Shown: positions 1 through 8,938, counted from the stretch's first letter. The stretch is DNA of 39,444 nucleotides from Betaproteobacteria bacterium (GCA_900299145.1 OMIN01000077.1:1-39444); one strand, 5' to 3'. The notes: a model not told the origin generated them from the sequence alone. Program-made: numbers and translations.

Positions 1-436
1 CCCGGATATTTTTCGCTGCTACCCGCGGATTCACAATCAAAATGTGATCGACTTTGAAGGTGAGCGACACCGGCAGCAGATCACGCTCGACCCGGAACTT
101 GGCATCCGTGTAGAGATGTGGATTCGTCGTCAGGCTGCCCATTGTCCCTTGCAGCAGCGTGTAGCCGTCGGCGGGCGAACGCACGACGGCTTCCAGACCG
201 ATGTTGCCGGCAGCCCCCGTGCGGTTCTGCACGACAAACGGCTGGTCAAAGCGCTGGCGCAGTTCTTCCGCCAGCAGGCGCGCCACGATGTCCGTCGCGC
301 CGCCCGGCGCGAAGGGCACAACGAGGGTGACGGGCCGCGTGGGCCAGTCGTCCGCGCGCGCGGCCATTGAACACAGCATGCACCCCACTATCAAGGGGAC
401 CGAAGGGAGCCGCACCGTATCCGCTTTCGTCTTCAT
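1..436 (-). CDS. Bug/TctC-family periplasmic substrate-binding protein, N-terminal part (runs off left edge)
   Basis: Reading the minus strand from 436 gives an open frame to position 1 with no stop, so the gene is cut by the window edge and only about 145 codons are seen. The start is an ATG at 436 (next codon AAG), 8 nt after a GGAGG ribosome site; an ATG at 442 sits too close to that site. The N-terminus is a signal peptide ending near ARADDWP. The mature part has the Bug hallmarks: WPTRPVTLVVPFAPGGATD, then QNRTGAAGNIG and SPADGYTLL. Bug proteins bind small carboxylates in the periplasm, sometimes for a tripartite tricarboxylate transporter; no TctA or TctB gene is visible here. It is the last gene of a minus-strand group starting near 6674. 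Confidence 0.9.
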   Translation of the reverse strand, partial: MKTKADTVRLPSVPLIVGCMLCSMAARADDWPTRPVTLVVPFAPGGATDIVARLLAEELRQRFDQPFVVQNRTGAAGNIGLEAVVRSPADGYTLLQGTMGSLTTNPHLYTDAKFRVERDLLPVSLTFKVDHILIVNPRVAAKNIR

Positions 437-504
437 CGCCATCGCCTCCGATGCCATTATGCGCGAACCTGCGCATGAACCGGTGCACGCAACTGAACAC
501 TATC

Positions 505-1323
505 TCATGCGCCACCCAGCAACGCTTTCATTGCGCGATACGCGCGCCGCGCGCGCTCCAGCGCCGGCAAGGCCGCCGTCGTGCGATCCGGCGCTTCAAC
601 CGCGAGCGGTATCGCCGCCGGCAGCGCAGCCACCAACTCGTGCAGCGGCAGCGCACCGTCGCCGGGCAGCAGCCGGCCGGTGCGTGCTTCGCGGATCAGA
701 TCGGGCGCTTCCGCTGGAATCGCGGCTACGGCGTCGCAGATTTGTGCATACTTGAACAGCGACGCGTCGACGCCCGCGATGTCGCCGGGCACGCCGCCCG
801 AGCGGCTGAAATGCAGCGCGTCAATCAGCACCGAGGCGTTGGCACAGCCGGACTGCTTGACCAGCCGTGCCGCATCCGCCAGCGTCTTAACACCGGTGTA
901 AATCGCAAATTCCAGACACACGTTGAGGCCGAAATGCCGGGCACGCTCGCACAGATCACCAAACCGTTCCAGCGTGCGCGCTTCCACCGGCTCCGCGCTC
1001 ATCACCAGCACGTATTGCGCGCCGAGCCGTGCAGCGATTTCCAGAAAACCTTCCGGGATGCCCTGCGCAATTTCCGGCTCGAAGCGCAGGAACTCCACAT
1101 CCAGCACCGAAACGCCGGTATCGGCGAGCCGCGCCAGCGTCTCGCGCAGCATCGGCGTATCGCCGAGGATGTCGTATGGCGGCATGCCAACGCCCGGCGT
1201 GGCATAGGCGCGAATACCGATTTTACGAAAGCCCGCCGCGGCTGCCACCGAGACCAGCTCCGGCGGCGTGGCGTCGAGCACGCTCAAATGCGCCAGAGAC
1301 AATTCGCGCGCAGGCATGCTCAT
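505..1323 (-). CDS. Sugar phosphate isomerase/epimerase-like TIM-barrel protein
   Basis: A 272-residue soluble protein with the pattern of the xylose-isomerase-like TIM barrel (AP endonuclease family 2 fold). Likely metal ligands are E138 in CLEFAIYTG, D168 and H171 in LIDALHFS, and E243 in AVEAPDR near the C-terminus, as expected for a divalent-metal isomerase or epimerase. Length is normal for the family. Start is ATG at 1323; a second ATG lies two codons on, and the ribosome site is weak. It sits between a flavin oxidoreductase (61 nt upstream) and a Bug protein, in the same orientation, so it probably belongs to the same organic-acid operon. The substrate is unknown; sugar acids or hydroxy acids are possible. 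Confidence 0.8.
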   Translation of the reverse strand: MSMPARELSLAHLSVLDATPPELVSVAAAAGFRKIGIRAYATPGVGMPPYDILGDTPMLRETLARLADTGVSVLDVEFLRFEPEIAQGIPEGFLEIAARLGAQYVLVMSAEPVEARTLERFGDLCERARHFGLNVCLEFAIYTGVKTLADAARLVKQSGCANASVLIDALHFSRSGGVPGDIAGVDASLFKYAQICDAVAAIPAEAPDLIREARTGRLLPGDGALPLHELVAALPAAIPLAVEAPDRTTAALPALERARRAYRAMKALLGGA

Positions 1324-1383
1324 GCGTTGCTTGGCTGCAATGGAAACGTCCGTATCACTCAGGTCGAATGATTAAGAAAGGCA

Positions 1384-2802
1384 TTAGCGTGCCGAGGCAA
1401 TATGTTCCGCCGCCGCGAGCCCGGTGATGCCGCCCTTGGCCAGGCCACCTACATAGCCGATCTTCGGTCCGCCCTCCAGTCCGCCTGTCGAAGCACCCAC
1501 GGCATACAGTCCGTCAATGATGCTGTTGTCCGCGCGTAGCGCCTGAGACTTGTCGTTGATGGCAATGCCGCCCATGGTGTACGTGATGCCGCTCACCATG
1601 GGCACGGCGTAGAACGGCGCCTTGATGATTGGTAGCGGCTTGTATTTCTTCGCGTAACGTTCCGGGCCATTGCTGACAGAAACCACCTCGGCGGCGTCGG
1701 ATGACGACAGTGCCGCGTTATAAGCCGCCACCGTGGCCTTCAGCGCAGCGGCGGGTACGCCTGTTTTGGCCGCTAGCGCATCCAGATCATCGGCCTGGTG
1801 CATGGTTGCGCCTTCGCGTGCGAGGTGCGGGTTGGCGGCGATGAGGCCGTTCTTGCCCGGGCCTTCCCAAATGGCGTGATCAAACACGCACAAGCCGGCG
1901 AACGGATCGTCCAGCCCCGCCACGGCATTGGCGACTGCCACGCCGCCGCGCCCTTCGTCTGTGAAACGCAGCCCCTGCTGATTGATGACGATGCCGGCAG
2001 TGACCAGCGCATCAAGATACGGATACGGCCACAGGTTGTCGTTGGTGAGCGCATCGCGCGACAGCACATGGCCGTAAAAACGGTTCTTGCCCGTGATGGC
2101 CGCGCCCAGTGCCATGGCCATGCGCAGGCCATCGCCAAACGCGGTGCCGCCGTTGCGTTGCTTCAAACGCGCAGGCTCTTTGGTCACGTACTGCTTCAGC
2201 ATCTCCGGGTTGCACTGAAAGCCGCCATCCGCGATCACGATGGCGCGTGCACGCCATTCGTGTGCAGCCCCGTTGTGCTCGCCGGCGACACCCACGCACT
2301 TGCCGCCCTCAACCATTAACGATTTTGCCTTTGCACCACGGGTCAGCGCACCGCCGCGCTTCACCAGGTTGGCCTCCAGCGTGCGCAGCAACACATCACC
2401 GCCGCGTCCCTCCCAGTCCAGTCCCGGTTTGCTGCGTCCGGGCGGCGCCAGCACCCATTTGTGATACTCGGATGCGCTGGCGCGCATGAATTTGATGCCT
2501 TCGGCTTGCAGCCACGCAATGATTTTTGCGCCGCCATTGGCGAGCAGGCGCGCGAGGTCGTCCTTCACAAAACCATCGGTGGTGTCGAGTATCAGCTGGT
2601 GCAAAAAATCGGGTTGCAACGTGATTTCGCGCAGACACAAATGAAACGTGCCGCCGGTGTAGCGCGTGTTGCACAGATATTTTTCCGCCGTACCCTGCTC
2701 CAGCACGGTGGCTTTCAAGCCGAGTTGCGCGGCGCGGTTGGCGGTGACCAGGCCCGCGAGGCCGCCGCCGATGATGACAATATCCGCCTGAGATGAATTC
2801 AT
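1384..2802 (-). CDS. FAD-dependent oxidoreductase, fumarate reductase flavoprotein / 3-ketosteroid dehydrogenase type
   Basis: 472 residues. The N-terminus has a Rossmann FAD site (IVIIGGGLAGL, residues 9-19) followed by VLEQG, the acidic residue that holds the FAD ribose. The C-terminus has the second FAD contact, DGLYAVGASTGGLEGG, and a GGIAIN segment, as in the FAD_binding_2 family. No signal peptide or heme motif is visible, so it is probably cytoplasmic. Family members oxidise or reduce C-C bonds in dicarboxylates, tricarballylate or steroids; the substrate cannot be assigned. The 24 bp gap to the Bug gene upstream is filled by an AT-rich repeat (2803-2830), which also carries that gene's stop codon. 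Confidence 0.85.
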   Translation of the reverse strand: MNSSQADIVIIGGGLAGLVTANRAAQLGLKATVLEQGTAEKYLCNTRYTGGTFHLCLREITLQPDFLHQLILDTTDGFVKDDLARLLANGGAKIIAWLQAEGIKFMRASASEYHKWVLAPPGRSKPGLDWEGRGGDVLLRTLEANLVKRGGALTRGAKAKSLMVEGGKCVGVAGEHNGAAHEWRARAIVIADGGFQCNPEMLKQYVTKEPARLKQRNGGTAFGDGLRMAMALGAAITGKNRFYGHVLSRDALTNDNLWPYPYLDALVTAGIVINQQGLRFTDEGRGGVAVANAVAGLDDPFAGLCVFDHAIWEGPGKNGLIAANPHLAREGATMHQADDLDALAAKTGVPAAALKATVAAYNAALSSSDAAEVVSVSNGPERYAKKYKPLPIIKAPFYAVPMVSGITYTMGGIAINDKSQALRADNSIIDGLYAVGASTGGLEGGPKIGYVGGLAKGGITGLAAAEHIASAR

Positions 2803-2830
2803 ATAAGCAATTGTTTTAATTAATTTTTAA
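2803..2830 (+). repeat. AT-rich junction repeat, copy 1
   Basis: T-rich strand is plus (ATAAGCAATTGTTTTAATT). On the gene strand it supplies the stop TAA of the Bug gene and runs into the start of the flavoprotein gene. Confidence 0.75.
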
Positions 2831-3798
2831 TCCAGTTTCATGCCGGCGGCCCTGACGATTTTGCGCACCTTGTCGATCTCGGCACGAATAAATCCATCAA
2901 ACGCCGCCGGCTCGCTCGCCACCGCGTCCGAGCCGTCACGCGCCAGGCGCTCGGCCACATCCGGCAATTTCAACGCACGCGCAATGTCGGCGTGCAGTCT
3001 CGTAACCACGCCCGCGGGCGTGCCGCCCACGGTAAAGATGCCGTACCAGGTTGTCGCTTCGTAACCCGGCAGGCCATCCTCGGCAATTGTCGGCAATTTA
3101 AGCGCAGGCACACGCTTGGCGGTGGTGACGGCCAGCGCACGCAGACGGCCACTGTTCGCATGCGGCAACACGGTGAAAGTGCTGCCAAAGGTCAACTGCG
3201 TTTGCCCCGCAATTAGGTCAGTGATCGCCGGTGCGCTGCCCTTGTAAGGCACGTGCACCATGCTGATGCCGGCCAGCGTCTTGAACGATTCGCCCGCCAG
3301 ATGTTGCGGCCCGGCGTTGCCTGAAGTAGCAAATGCCAGTTGCCCTGGGCGCGCCTTTGCCAGCGCGATGAGTTCGCGCACATTGCGCACGGGCAACCCG
3401 GGATGGGTGGTAAGCACCATCGGCGCGGCGGCGATTTGTGTCACGCCCGCGAAATCACGCAAGGTGTCGTAGGGCAGCTTTGCGTGCAGCGCCGGGTTGG
3501 TGGTGTGCGTGTTGGCGGTCAGCAGCAACGTGTGGCCATCCGGCGCACTCTTCGCAACGAGATCAGAGCCGATCACCGTGCCGCCGCCGGGGCGGTTGTC
3601 CACCACCACCTGCTGGCTCCACGCGGCGGAGAGTTTCGCCGCCAGCGTACGTGCCAACAGGTCGGTGCCGCCGCCCGGTGCAAAAGGCACGACAATGCGC
3701 ACCGCCCGCTGCGGAAAGTTGCTCTCGGCGCCTTGTGCACTGGCGCCCAGAACGCACAACAGCGCCCATCCGGCATATCGCGTGATGAAAGGAGTCAT
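2827..3798 (-). CDS. Bug/TctC-family periplasmic substrate-binding protein
   Basis: About 323 residues from the ATG at 3798. That ATG overlaps the stop of the preceding Bug gene in an ATGA arrangement, so translation is probably coupled; an upstream extension of 13 residues in frame lacks support. The N-terminus (MTPFITRYAGWALL) is a signal peptide ending near AQGAES. The mature part shows FPQRAVRIVVPFAPGGGTD, DNRPGGG and HVPYKGSAPA, the carboxylate-binding signature of the family. It sits directly after another Bug gene, and such tandem pairs may differ in ligand. It should act in the periplasm as a carboxylate receptor. No transporter membrane subunit is nearby. Confidence 0.92.
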   Translation of the reverse strand: MTPFITRYAGWALLCVLGASAQGAESNFPQRAVRIVVPFAPGGGTDLLARTLAAKLSAAWSQQVVVDNRPGGGTVIGSDLVAKSAPDGHTLLLTANTHTTNPALHAKLPYDTLRDFAGVTQIAAAPMVLTTHPGLPVRNVRELIALAKARPGQLAFATSGNAGPQHLAGESFKTLAGISMVHVPYKGSAPAITDLIAGQTQLTFGSTFTVLPHANSGRLRALAVTTAKRVPALKLPTIAEDGLPGYEATTWYGIFTVGGTPAGVVTRLHADIARALKLPDVAERLARDGSDAVASEPAAFDGFIRAEIDKVRKIVRAAGMKLD

Positions 3799-4763
3799 TT
3801 GCCTGCCAGCCCCGCGTGTTTGACCACGGCGGCCCATTTGGCGATCTCGCTGCGGATCAGTGCGGCAAACACTTCCGGCGCGCCGCCGGCGGGTTCCGCA
3901 CCATCCGACGCGATGCGCTCGGAAAAATCCCGCGTCTTGATGAACCTGTTCGATTCGGTGTTGAGCCGCGCAACAATAGCCGCTGGTGTCGCCGCCGGCG
4001 CGAGCAAGCCGTACCAGCCGATGTATTCGTAACCTGGCACGCCGGATTCATGCACGGTGGGCAGATCGTTCAAAGTTGAAACACGCTGTTTACCGGTGAC
4101 CGCCAGCGCGCGTACGCGGCCCGATTTCAGATGCGGCCCCGCCGCCGGCAGACTCGCAAAATACATCGACACCTGCCCGGCGATGAGATCGACCAGCGCT
4201 GGCCCGCCCCCCTTGTAGGGAACGTGCAGCACGTCGATTTTTGCCAGCATCTTGAATAGTTCCGTCGCCAGATGCGTGGAACTGCCGCTGCCGCTGGAGG
4301 CGTAACTCAATTCTGTGGGCCTTGCCCGCGCCAGTTTGACCAGATCGGCAATGCTGCGCGCCGGCACCGAAGGGTGTACCAGAACCACGTTCGCTGCCGA
4401 GGCGATAAGCACGATGGGCGCGAAATCCTTTTCCGGGTGAAACGGCAGCTTGGGCGTGAGACTGATATTCGCGGCGTGACTGATCGGCACCACCAGCAGG
4501 GTGTAGCCGTCGGGCGCTGCTTTCGCCGCCGCTTCTGTGCCCACGATGCCGCCCGCGCCGGGGCGATTGTCAACGATGACGTTCTGACCCAGCTGTTGCT
4601 GCAGCGGCTGCGCGCACAGGCGCGCGACGAAATCCGAACCGCCGCCGGGCGCATAGGGCACGATGATGCGCAGCGGCTTGGTGGGAAAACTTTGCGCATG
4701 GGCGCTGAATGTATCAACCCAAGCACACAGGAAAAATATCAATAAAAACAAATACTTATACAT
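3795..4763 (-). CDS. Bug/TctC-family periplasmic substrate-binding protein
   Basis: 322 residues with a signal peptide (MYKYLFLLIFFLCAWVD, then FSAHAQS). Family motifs are FPTKPLRIIVPYAPGGGSD, DNRPGAGGIVG, APDGYTLL and HVPYKGGGPA. The start ATG at 4763 overlaps the last 8 nt of the MmgE/PrpD gene. The first ten codons are unusual: they are made of the same AT-rich repeat found at many junctions in this window (4733-4760), which happens to encode a hydrophobic stretch usable as a signal peptide core. Likely a periplasmic carboxylate receptor co-expressed with the MmgE/PrpD protein before it and the second Bug after it. Confidence 0.92.
   Translation of the reverse strand: MYKYLFLLIFFLCAWVDTFSAHAQSFPTKPLRIIVPYAPGGGSDFVARLCAQPLQQQLGQNVIVDNRPGAGGIVGTEAAAKAAPDGYTLLVVPISHAANISLTPKLPFHPEKDFAPIVLIASAANVVLVHPSVPARSIADLVKLARARPTELSYASSGSGSSTHLATELFKMLAKIDVLHVPYKGGGPALVDLIAGQVSMYFASLPAAGPHLKSGRVRALAVTGKQRVSTLNDLPTVHESGVPGYEYIGWYGLLAPAATPAAIVARLNTESNRFIKTRDFSERIASDGAEPAGGAPEVFAALIRSEIAKWAAVVKHAGLAGK
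4733..4760 (-). repeat. AT-rich junction repeat, copy 2
   Basis: T-rich strand is minus (ATAAGTATTTGTTTTTATTG), the sense strand of the Bug gene; it begins 2 nt after the ATG's T and encodes the signal peptide start YKYLFLLIF. Confidence 0.8.
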
Positions 4764-6153
4764 GAAGCGCTGTCGATAAGGCTGTTATGCTGGATGCGCC
4801 ACGCAAACCACTCACTGCACCGATCACACGCTCCACGCGCGCGCCATCGGCCATCGGCTTCGCCAGCAAACGAAACTTCGCTTCGATCTCCGCAGCGTCG
4901 CAGGCATCCGCCGCCGTGCCGTGCGGATCGATCACCGTGCGTTCGAAGCGGCGCTGGTTGTTCAATTCAATTTCCACGCGCGCGGCAAAGTGTGCGGGGT
5001 ATAGCGCATCTAGCTTCTCGTCGATGCGCAGCTGCGTGAGGCGTGACACGCGGCGGATTTCCGCATCCGCCAGCGCCTGCGTATCGAACGCGGCCGGGTC
5101 GCGCGGGTTCTTCACCACCGCCGCGCCCGCGCAATACGGGATGCTGTATTGCGCCGCCATGGTCTCTTGTGGATCAGGATCGCCGTTATGGTCCACCGCG
5201 CGCTTGCTGGTGTGTACCACGATGCGTTTCACATCGGCAGGCGTCAGCGCGCTTTCCAGTTTGATGGTCTCAATGGCATTGGACACCGAGTGAATCAGCC
5301 CGCAGCACGGATACGCCTTCACCCACACGCGCGAAATCGCGTAGTCCTCGCCGAGTTTGTCGGTCAGCGCGTTGACGGCGGTGTCGCTGCCGCCGATGAC
5401 TTCGATCAAGCCAAAGTGCCCGTCGATGGCGGCCAGCGGCCCGGTAAAGCCGCGCTGCGCGAGTTCGCACGCCAGCACACCGGTCTCCGCCGCGCGGCCC
5501 GCGTGCATGCGCTTGACCATGCCGCCGCTACCCTGTGTGAAGGCCTTGATGCCGCCCGCACTGGAACAGGCGATGCCGATGGCCGCCAGCACGGTGTCGC
5601 GCGGCAGGCCCAGCACCACGCCAACGGCCACCGTGGCGGCGATGGGCCCGGCCACGCCCGTGGTGTGAAAGCCGCGCGTATTGTGTTCCGCACCCAGCGC
5701 CCAACCGAGGCGCGACATCATTTCATAACCGGCAATGATGGCGAGCAACAGGCGTTCCCCCGGTGCGTTGGTCTCCTCCGCCACGGCCAGCGCCGCCGGC
5801 ACCACGCAGGCGCCGGGGTGCACCAGCGCGCCCTGAATGATGTCGTCCAGCTCAAAGCCATGCGTGGCCGTGCCGTTGGCCAGCGCCGCGCGCGACGGCG
5901 CGACGGTCATCTGGGAGCCGAACAAGGTGGCCTTCCCGCGCGAGCCCTCATGTTCAATCTGTTCACGCAAAATCTTGCCCCATGGCTGGATCGCGCCGTA
6001 GATGCCGCAGCCCAGCGTGTCGAGCAGCGCCATGCGCGCGTTGCCGCCCAGCGGGCCATCCAGCAGCGACGCTGGCAGCGACAGCAGATGTTCAACCAGC
6101 TTTTCACTTCGAGGCGCGCTTTTCGCCACGCCTTGGTCAGCCCCTGTGTGCAT
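4756..6153 (-). CDS. MmgE/PrpD family protein (2-methylcitrate dehydratase-like)
   Basis: 465 residues, normal for the MmgE/PrpD family, with typical blocks: LLDTLGCGIYGA, ANGTATHGFELDD, GYEMMSRLG, HTTGVAGPIAATVAVG and GGMVKRMHAGRAAE. Characterised members dehydrate 2-methylcitrate or isomerise aconitate-type acids; many paralogs in Bug-rich genomes have unknown substrates, so the name here is only a family name. The ATG at 6153 follows an AAGGA site and the stop of the upstream gene by 2 nt, so the two are co-transcribed. It overlaps the next Bug gene by 8 nt. A second member of the family lies at 13650-15068. Confidence 0.88.
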   Translation of the reverse strand: MHTGADQGVAKSAPRSEKLVEHLLSLPASLLDGPLGGNARMALLDTLGCGIYGAIQPWGKILREQIEHEGSRGKATLFGSQMTVAPSRAALANGTATHGFELDDIIQGALVHPGACVVPAALAVAEETNAPGERLLLAIIAGYEMMSRLGWALGAEHNTRGFHTTGVAGPIAATVAVGVVLGLPRDTVLAAIGIACSSAGGIKAFTQGSGGMVKRMHAGRAAETGVLACELAQRGFTGPLAAIDGHFGLIEVIGGSDTAVNALTDKLGEDYAISRVWVKAYPCCGLIHSVSNAIETIKLESALTPADVKRIVVHTSKRAVDHNGDPDPQETMAAQYSIPYCAGAAVVKNPRDPAAFDTQALADAEIRRVSRLTQLRIDEKLDALYPAHFAARVEIELNNQRRFERTVIDPHGTAADACDAAEIEAKFRLLAKPMADGARVERVIGAVSGLRGASSITALSTALHV

Positions 6154-6155
6154 GG

Positions 6156-6674
6156 TCAGTCCTTGTAAAGCTGTTTGCGCTGTTCAGTCAGCGTGCGGTA
6201 GCAAATCGCGTTGGGCGGCAGTACTGCGGGTGGCGCCTTCAGCACGGTGAGATCGCGATACGGAAAGGTCTTGTGCATGCCCGTGCAGGTGAGCCGCTTC
6301 GCACCCGCGCGCAGTGGCGCGTTGGCGTCGGTCACGTCCTCGACCAGCAGGTATTGATCGACGGGCACATTGATCGCCCAGTCGGGGTCGTCATACAGAT
6401 TGCGTGTCCACAATTGATAGGCCGGGCGAAAGCGCGCGCTGTTGGCGCCATTGCCGCCAGCCTTGATATAGGTCTCGGTCTGGTACACGGCGGGGCTGTC
6501 CACGGTGTACATGGCGAGATAGCGCGGCGTGTCGCCGGCGTGTCTAAACCGCTGCGCGGTGCGAAAGCCGGGTACGGATAACAGCACGTCAAGGTTGCCG
6601 TTGTACCAGTCGCTCCACTCCTGCTCCCAATCGGCGCGGCCGAAGAGTTGTTCCACGATGTAAATCGTTTTCAT
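6156..6674 (-). CDS. Small EthD-like / dimeric alpha-beta barrel protein, function unknown
   Basis: 172 residues from the ATG at 6674 (MKTIYIVEQLF). The frame stays open far upstream, but that part overlaps the divergent ligase gene and has no protein character, so it is left out. The sequence (DWEQEWSDWYNGNLD, VPGFRTAQRFR, YLAMYTVDS) resembles EthD- or antibiotic-monooxygenase-like ferredoxin-fold domains that form dimeric barrels; a related protein of the same general look is often seen near Bug operons, but no function is proven. No signal peptide. It starts the minus operon, 57 nt from the divergent ligase start, so a shared divergent promoter region is likely. The ribosome site is weak. 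Confidence 0.75.
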   Translation of the reverse strand: MKTIYIVEQLFGRADWEQEWSDWYNGNLDVLLSVPGFRTAQRFRHAGDTPRYLAMYTVDSPAVYQTETYIKAGGNGANSARFRPAYQLWTRNLYDDPDWAINVPVDQYLLVEDVTDANAPLRAGAKRLTCTGMHKTFPYRDLTVLKAPPAVLPPNAICYRTLTEQRKQLYKD

Positions 6675-6731
6675 GTTTTGGTGGTTATGTGTTGATTGCC
6701 GGATAATTGTGCCACACGAGAACCGATAAAA

Positions 6732-8360
6732 ATGTCCGCAACTCACATACGCCACACTCGCCTCACCCCCGAACTCATTGCGCAGTACACCGCCAGCGGT
6801 GCGTGGCCCAACCGCCTGATAACCGATTTTCTGGATGACGCGGTCAAGGCGCACCCACACAAGACCGCCATCATCGACAGCCGTGGCGCGATTACCTACG
6901 GCGAACTCGCCCGCGAAAGCGAGCGTTGTGCGCACGCGCTGCTCACGTTGGGCTTGAAGCCCGGCGATGTGGTGGCCCTGCAGTTGCCGAACTGGAAGGA
7001 ATTCCTGATCGTGCATCTGGCGGCCACGCGCATCGGCGTCGTCAGCAGCCTGATCACGCCGATGAGCCGTGACCGCGAGCTGGTGCACATGCTCAACCTG
7101 TCCGATGCCCGTGTGCTGGTGATTCCCGACAGCTACCGCAACCATGATTACCGCGCCATGGTGGCGCGGGTGCGGGGCGAAGTGCCGACGTTGCAGCAGG
7201 TGATTGTAGTTGGCGAAACTGCGAATTCACACGAAGTGGGCTGGCCGGATTTTCTTGCCGCGGCCGATACGCGCCACGACTTCGCAGCGTTGAAGCCCCA
7301 CGCCAACGACGTGACCGAGATCGTGTTCACTTCTGGCGCAACCGGCGAGCCCAAGGGCGTGATGCACACCAGCAACACCATCGTTGCACCACAGTTAGCG
7401 CTGGCGGCGTCGCTGCGACTCTCGCGCGATGACGTGATCCACATCGCCTCCACCATCGCACACCAGACGGGCTTTTTGAACGGCGTGCGGCTGCCCATCC
7501 AGTTGGGCGCCACTGTGGTGTTGCAGGATGTGTGGTCGGCGGAGAAGATGGTGCAATGGGTCGCCGAGCACCGCATCACCGTATCGAGCGGCAGCGCGAC
7601 CTTTTTGCTTGATCTACTTCGCGCCAAGAATCTTGAGCAATGTGACTTGTCATCGTTCCGCATCTTCCGCTGCGGCGGCGGGCCAATTCCCCGCGCGCTG
7701 TTGAAGGAAGCGCGGGAGAAACTGCCGCGCACGGGCATCCACTGTGGCTGGGGGCAGACCGAAAACGCCGTGGTGACGCTGACGCGCATCGGCGCGCCCG
7801 ACGAAAAGCTGCTCAACACCGATGGCTGCGCGCAACCGGGCATGGAAGTGCGCGTGGTTAATGATAAAAATCAAATACTTGCAGCAGGTACGGAAGGCCG
7901 CCTGCAATGCCGCGGGCCGTTCATGTTCGTGGGTTACATCAAGCAGCTCGAACTGACCCGTGAGAATTTCGATGGTGAGTGGTTCGACACCGGCGACCTC
8001 GCCACGCTGGATGCGGAGGGGTTCATCCGCATCACCGGGCGCCTGAAAGACATCATCATCCGTGGTGGCGAAAACATCCCCGTCAAATACGTCGAGGACA
8101 TCCTCTACGAAGACCCGCGCGTGCAGGACGCTGCCATCGTCGCCATGCCCGACCAGCGCCTGGGCGAGCGTGCATGCGCATTTGTGATTTGCCGCGATGG
8201 CCAGACGCTCGATATGAAAGCCATGCAGGAATTTCTTGCAGCACGCGGCGTGGCCAAGGTGTATTGGCCGGAGCGGCTGGAGGTAGTTGCTGAGTTGCCG
8301 CGTACGGCTAATGGCAAGGTGCGGAAGGCGGATTTAAGGGCGCGGTTGGGGAAGTTGTAG
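6732..8360 (+). CDS. AMP-dependent acyl-CoA synthetase/ligase
   Basis: 542 residues from the ATG at 6732; an in-frame ATG at 6696 adds 12 residues that reach into the short divergent gap. All core adenylate-forming motifs are present: the phosphate loop TSGATGEPKG (about residues 200-209), GWGQTEN (about 338), the hinge region EWFDTGDL (about 414), GRLKDIIIRGGENI (about 436-449), and the C-terminal catalytic lysine in NGKVRK (about 527). The enzyme activates a carboxylic acid to its acyl-AMP and then acyl-CoA in the cytoplasm. It resembles medium-chain or alicyclic acid ligases (AliA/cyclohexanecarboxylate-CoA ligase type), but the substrate is inference. It probably supplies the CoA esters used by the dehydrogenases and hydratases that follow. 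Confidence 0.9.
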   Translation: MSATHIRHTRLTPELIAQYTASGAWPNRLITDFLDDAVKAHPHKTAIIDSRGAITYGELARESERCAHALLTLGLKPGDVVALQLPNWKEFLIVHLAATRIGVVSSLITPMSRDRELVHMLNLSDARVLVIPDSYRNHDYRAMVARVRGEVPTLQQVIVVGETANSHEVGWPDFLAAADTRHDFAALKPHANDVTEIVFTSGATGEPKGVMHTSNTIVAPQLALAASLRLSRDDVIHIASTIAHQTGFLNGVRLPIQLGATVVLQDVWSAEKMVQWVAEHRITVSSGSATFLLDLLRAKNLEQCDLSSFRIFRCGGGPIPRALLKEAREKLPRTGIHCGWGQTENAVVTLTRIGAPDEKLLNTDGCAQPGMEVRVVNDKNQILAAGTEGRLQCRGPFMFVGYIKQLELTRENFDGEWFDTGDLATLDAEGFIRITGRLKDIIIRGGENIPVKYVEDILYEDPRVQDAAIVAMPDQRLGERACAFVICRDGQTLDMKAMQEFLAARGVAKVYWPERLEVVAELPRTANGKVRKADLRARLGKL

Positions 8361-8371
8361 TGAACGCCATA

Positions 8372-8938
8372 TCAGCTTAGCCGACCTTCTTCAAGCTTGG
8401 AGTAGTTCGGTTTGCCCCAAGAAAACTCCAGTCGATCATGCGAGTAGCCTGTTAAGGCAGTAGCTAGGCGAACGGGGATGTCAAAAATATAGTCGACCCC
8501 TAGAATTTCATTCGGATCTCGCTCCCGAAGATCCTCCTTCCTCTGATTCTCAACAGCCGCTTTGCGGATCTCGTTGAAGGGGTCAGGAATATCACCCTCC
8601 GTATCCAAGTGATCTACTCCGGAATCGCTCTCATGTACAACATTCCAAAGCCGCTTCCCATCTCGATAGTAGAACGCTGCGCTTGCCATGATGTGCTCCT
8701 CTACCTGGCATCCCAATATCGAGCAGCCTTTTGATGCCGCACTTAAAAATTCCGGCGTCACAAATCGGTGAAAACAATCTCTAAGGCACAGCAAGTAGGT
8801 ATTGTCTGGAATGGATGTGCCGCAAATTGATGACTCGGGATATTCTTCAGTTTCCCCGGTATCGTAAAGGCCAAAGCGTTCCAATAGCTTGTGTTTTTCT
8901 AATCCGCGAATTGCAATCCAAGGTATTGAAAAGCCCAT
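8372..8938 (-). CDS. Hypothetical protein, unrecognised, atypical base composition
   Basis: 188 residues, no signal peptide or membrane segment, acidic overall with four to five cysteines (SICGTS, CLRDCFHRF, GCSILGCQVEE). It begins MGFSIPWIAIRGL, preceded by a good TAGGAG site 7-8 nt before the ATG at 8938. Base composition is visibly AT-richer than the flanking catabolic genes, and it lies tail to tail with the ligase and unrelated to it in theme, which suggests recent arrival. The compact acidic make-up recalls small immunity-type or orphan proteins, but no family was recognised with confidence and no function is proposed. Confidence 0.7.
   Translation of the reverse strand: MGFSIPWIAIRGLEKHKLLERFGLYDTGETEEYPESSICGTSIPDNTYLLCLRDCFHRFVTPEFLSAASKGCSILGCQVEEHIMASAAFYYRDGKRLWNVVHESDSGVDHLDTEGDIPDPFNEIRKAAVENQRKEDLRERDPNEILGVDYIFDIPVRLATALTGYSHDRLEFSWGKPNYSKLEEGRLS

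Noticed and set aside
367-1371. Long plus-strand frame opposite the isomerase gene, and similar ones at 5149-6168 and 35641-36630
   Set aside because: They are Arg/His/Ala-rich frames antisense to well-supported genes, an effect of high GC at third codon positions.
2827-4763. Recent tandem duplication of the two adjacent Bug genes
   Set aside because: The two proteins share only the family motifs and differ through most of their length, so the pair is old or came together separately.
6675-7145. Upstream extension of the small gene ending at 6156
   Set aside because: The extension overlaps the divergent ligase, has no protein-like features, and the ATG at 6674 gives a sensible N-terminus.
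7863-7880. A partial match to the AT-rich junction repeat inside the ligase gene
   Set aside because: It lacks the TTGTTTTT core (reads TTTGATTTTTA on the T-rich strand), lies mid-gene and encodes a plausible loop (NDKNQILAAG) of normal length, so chance or local AT bias is enough.
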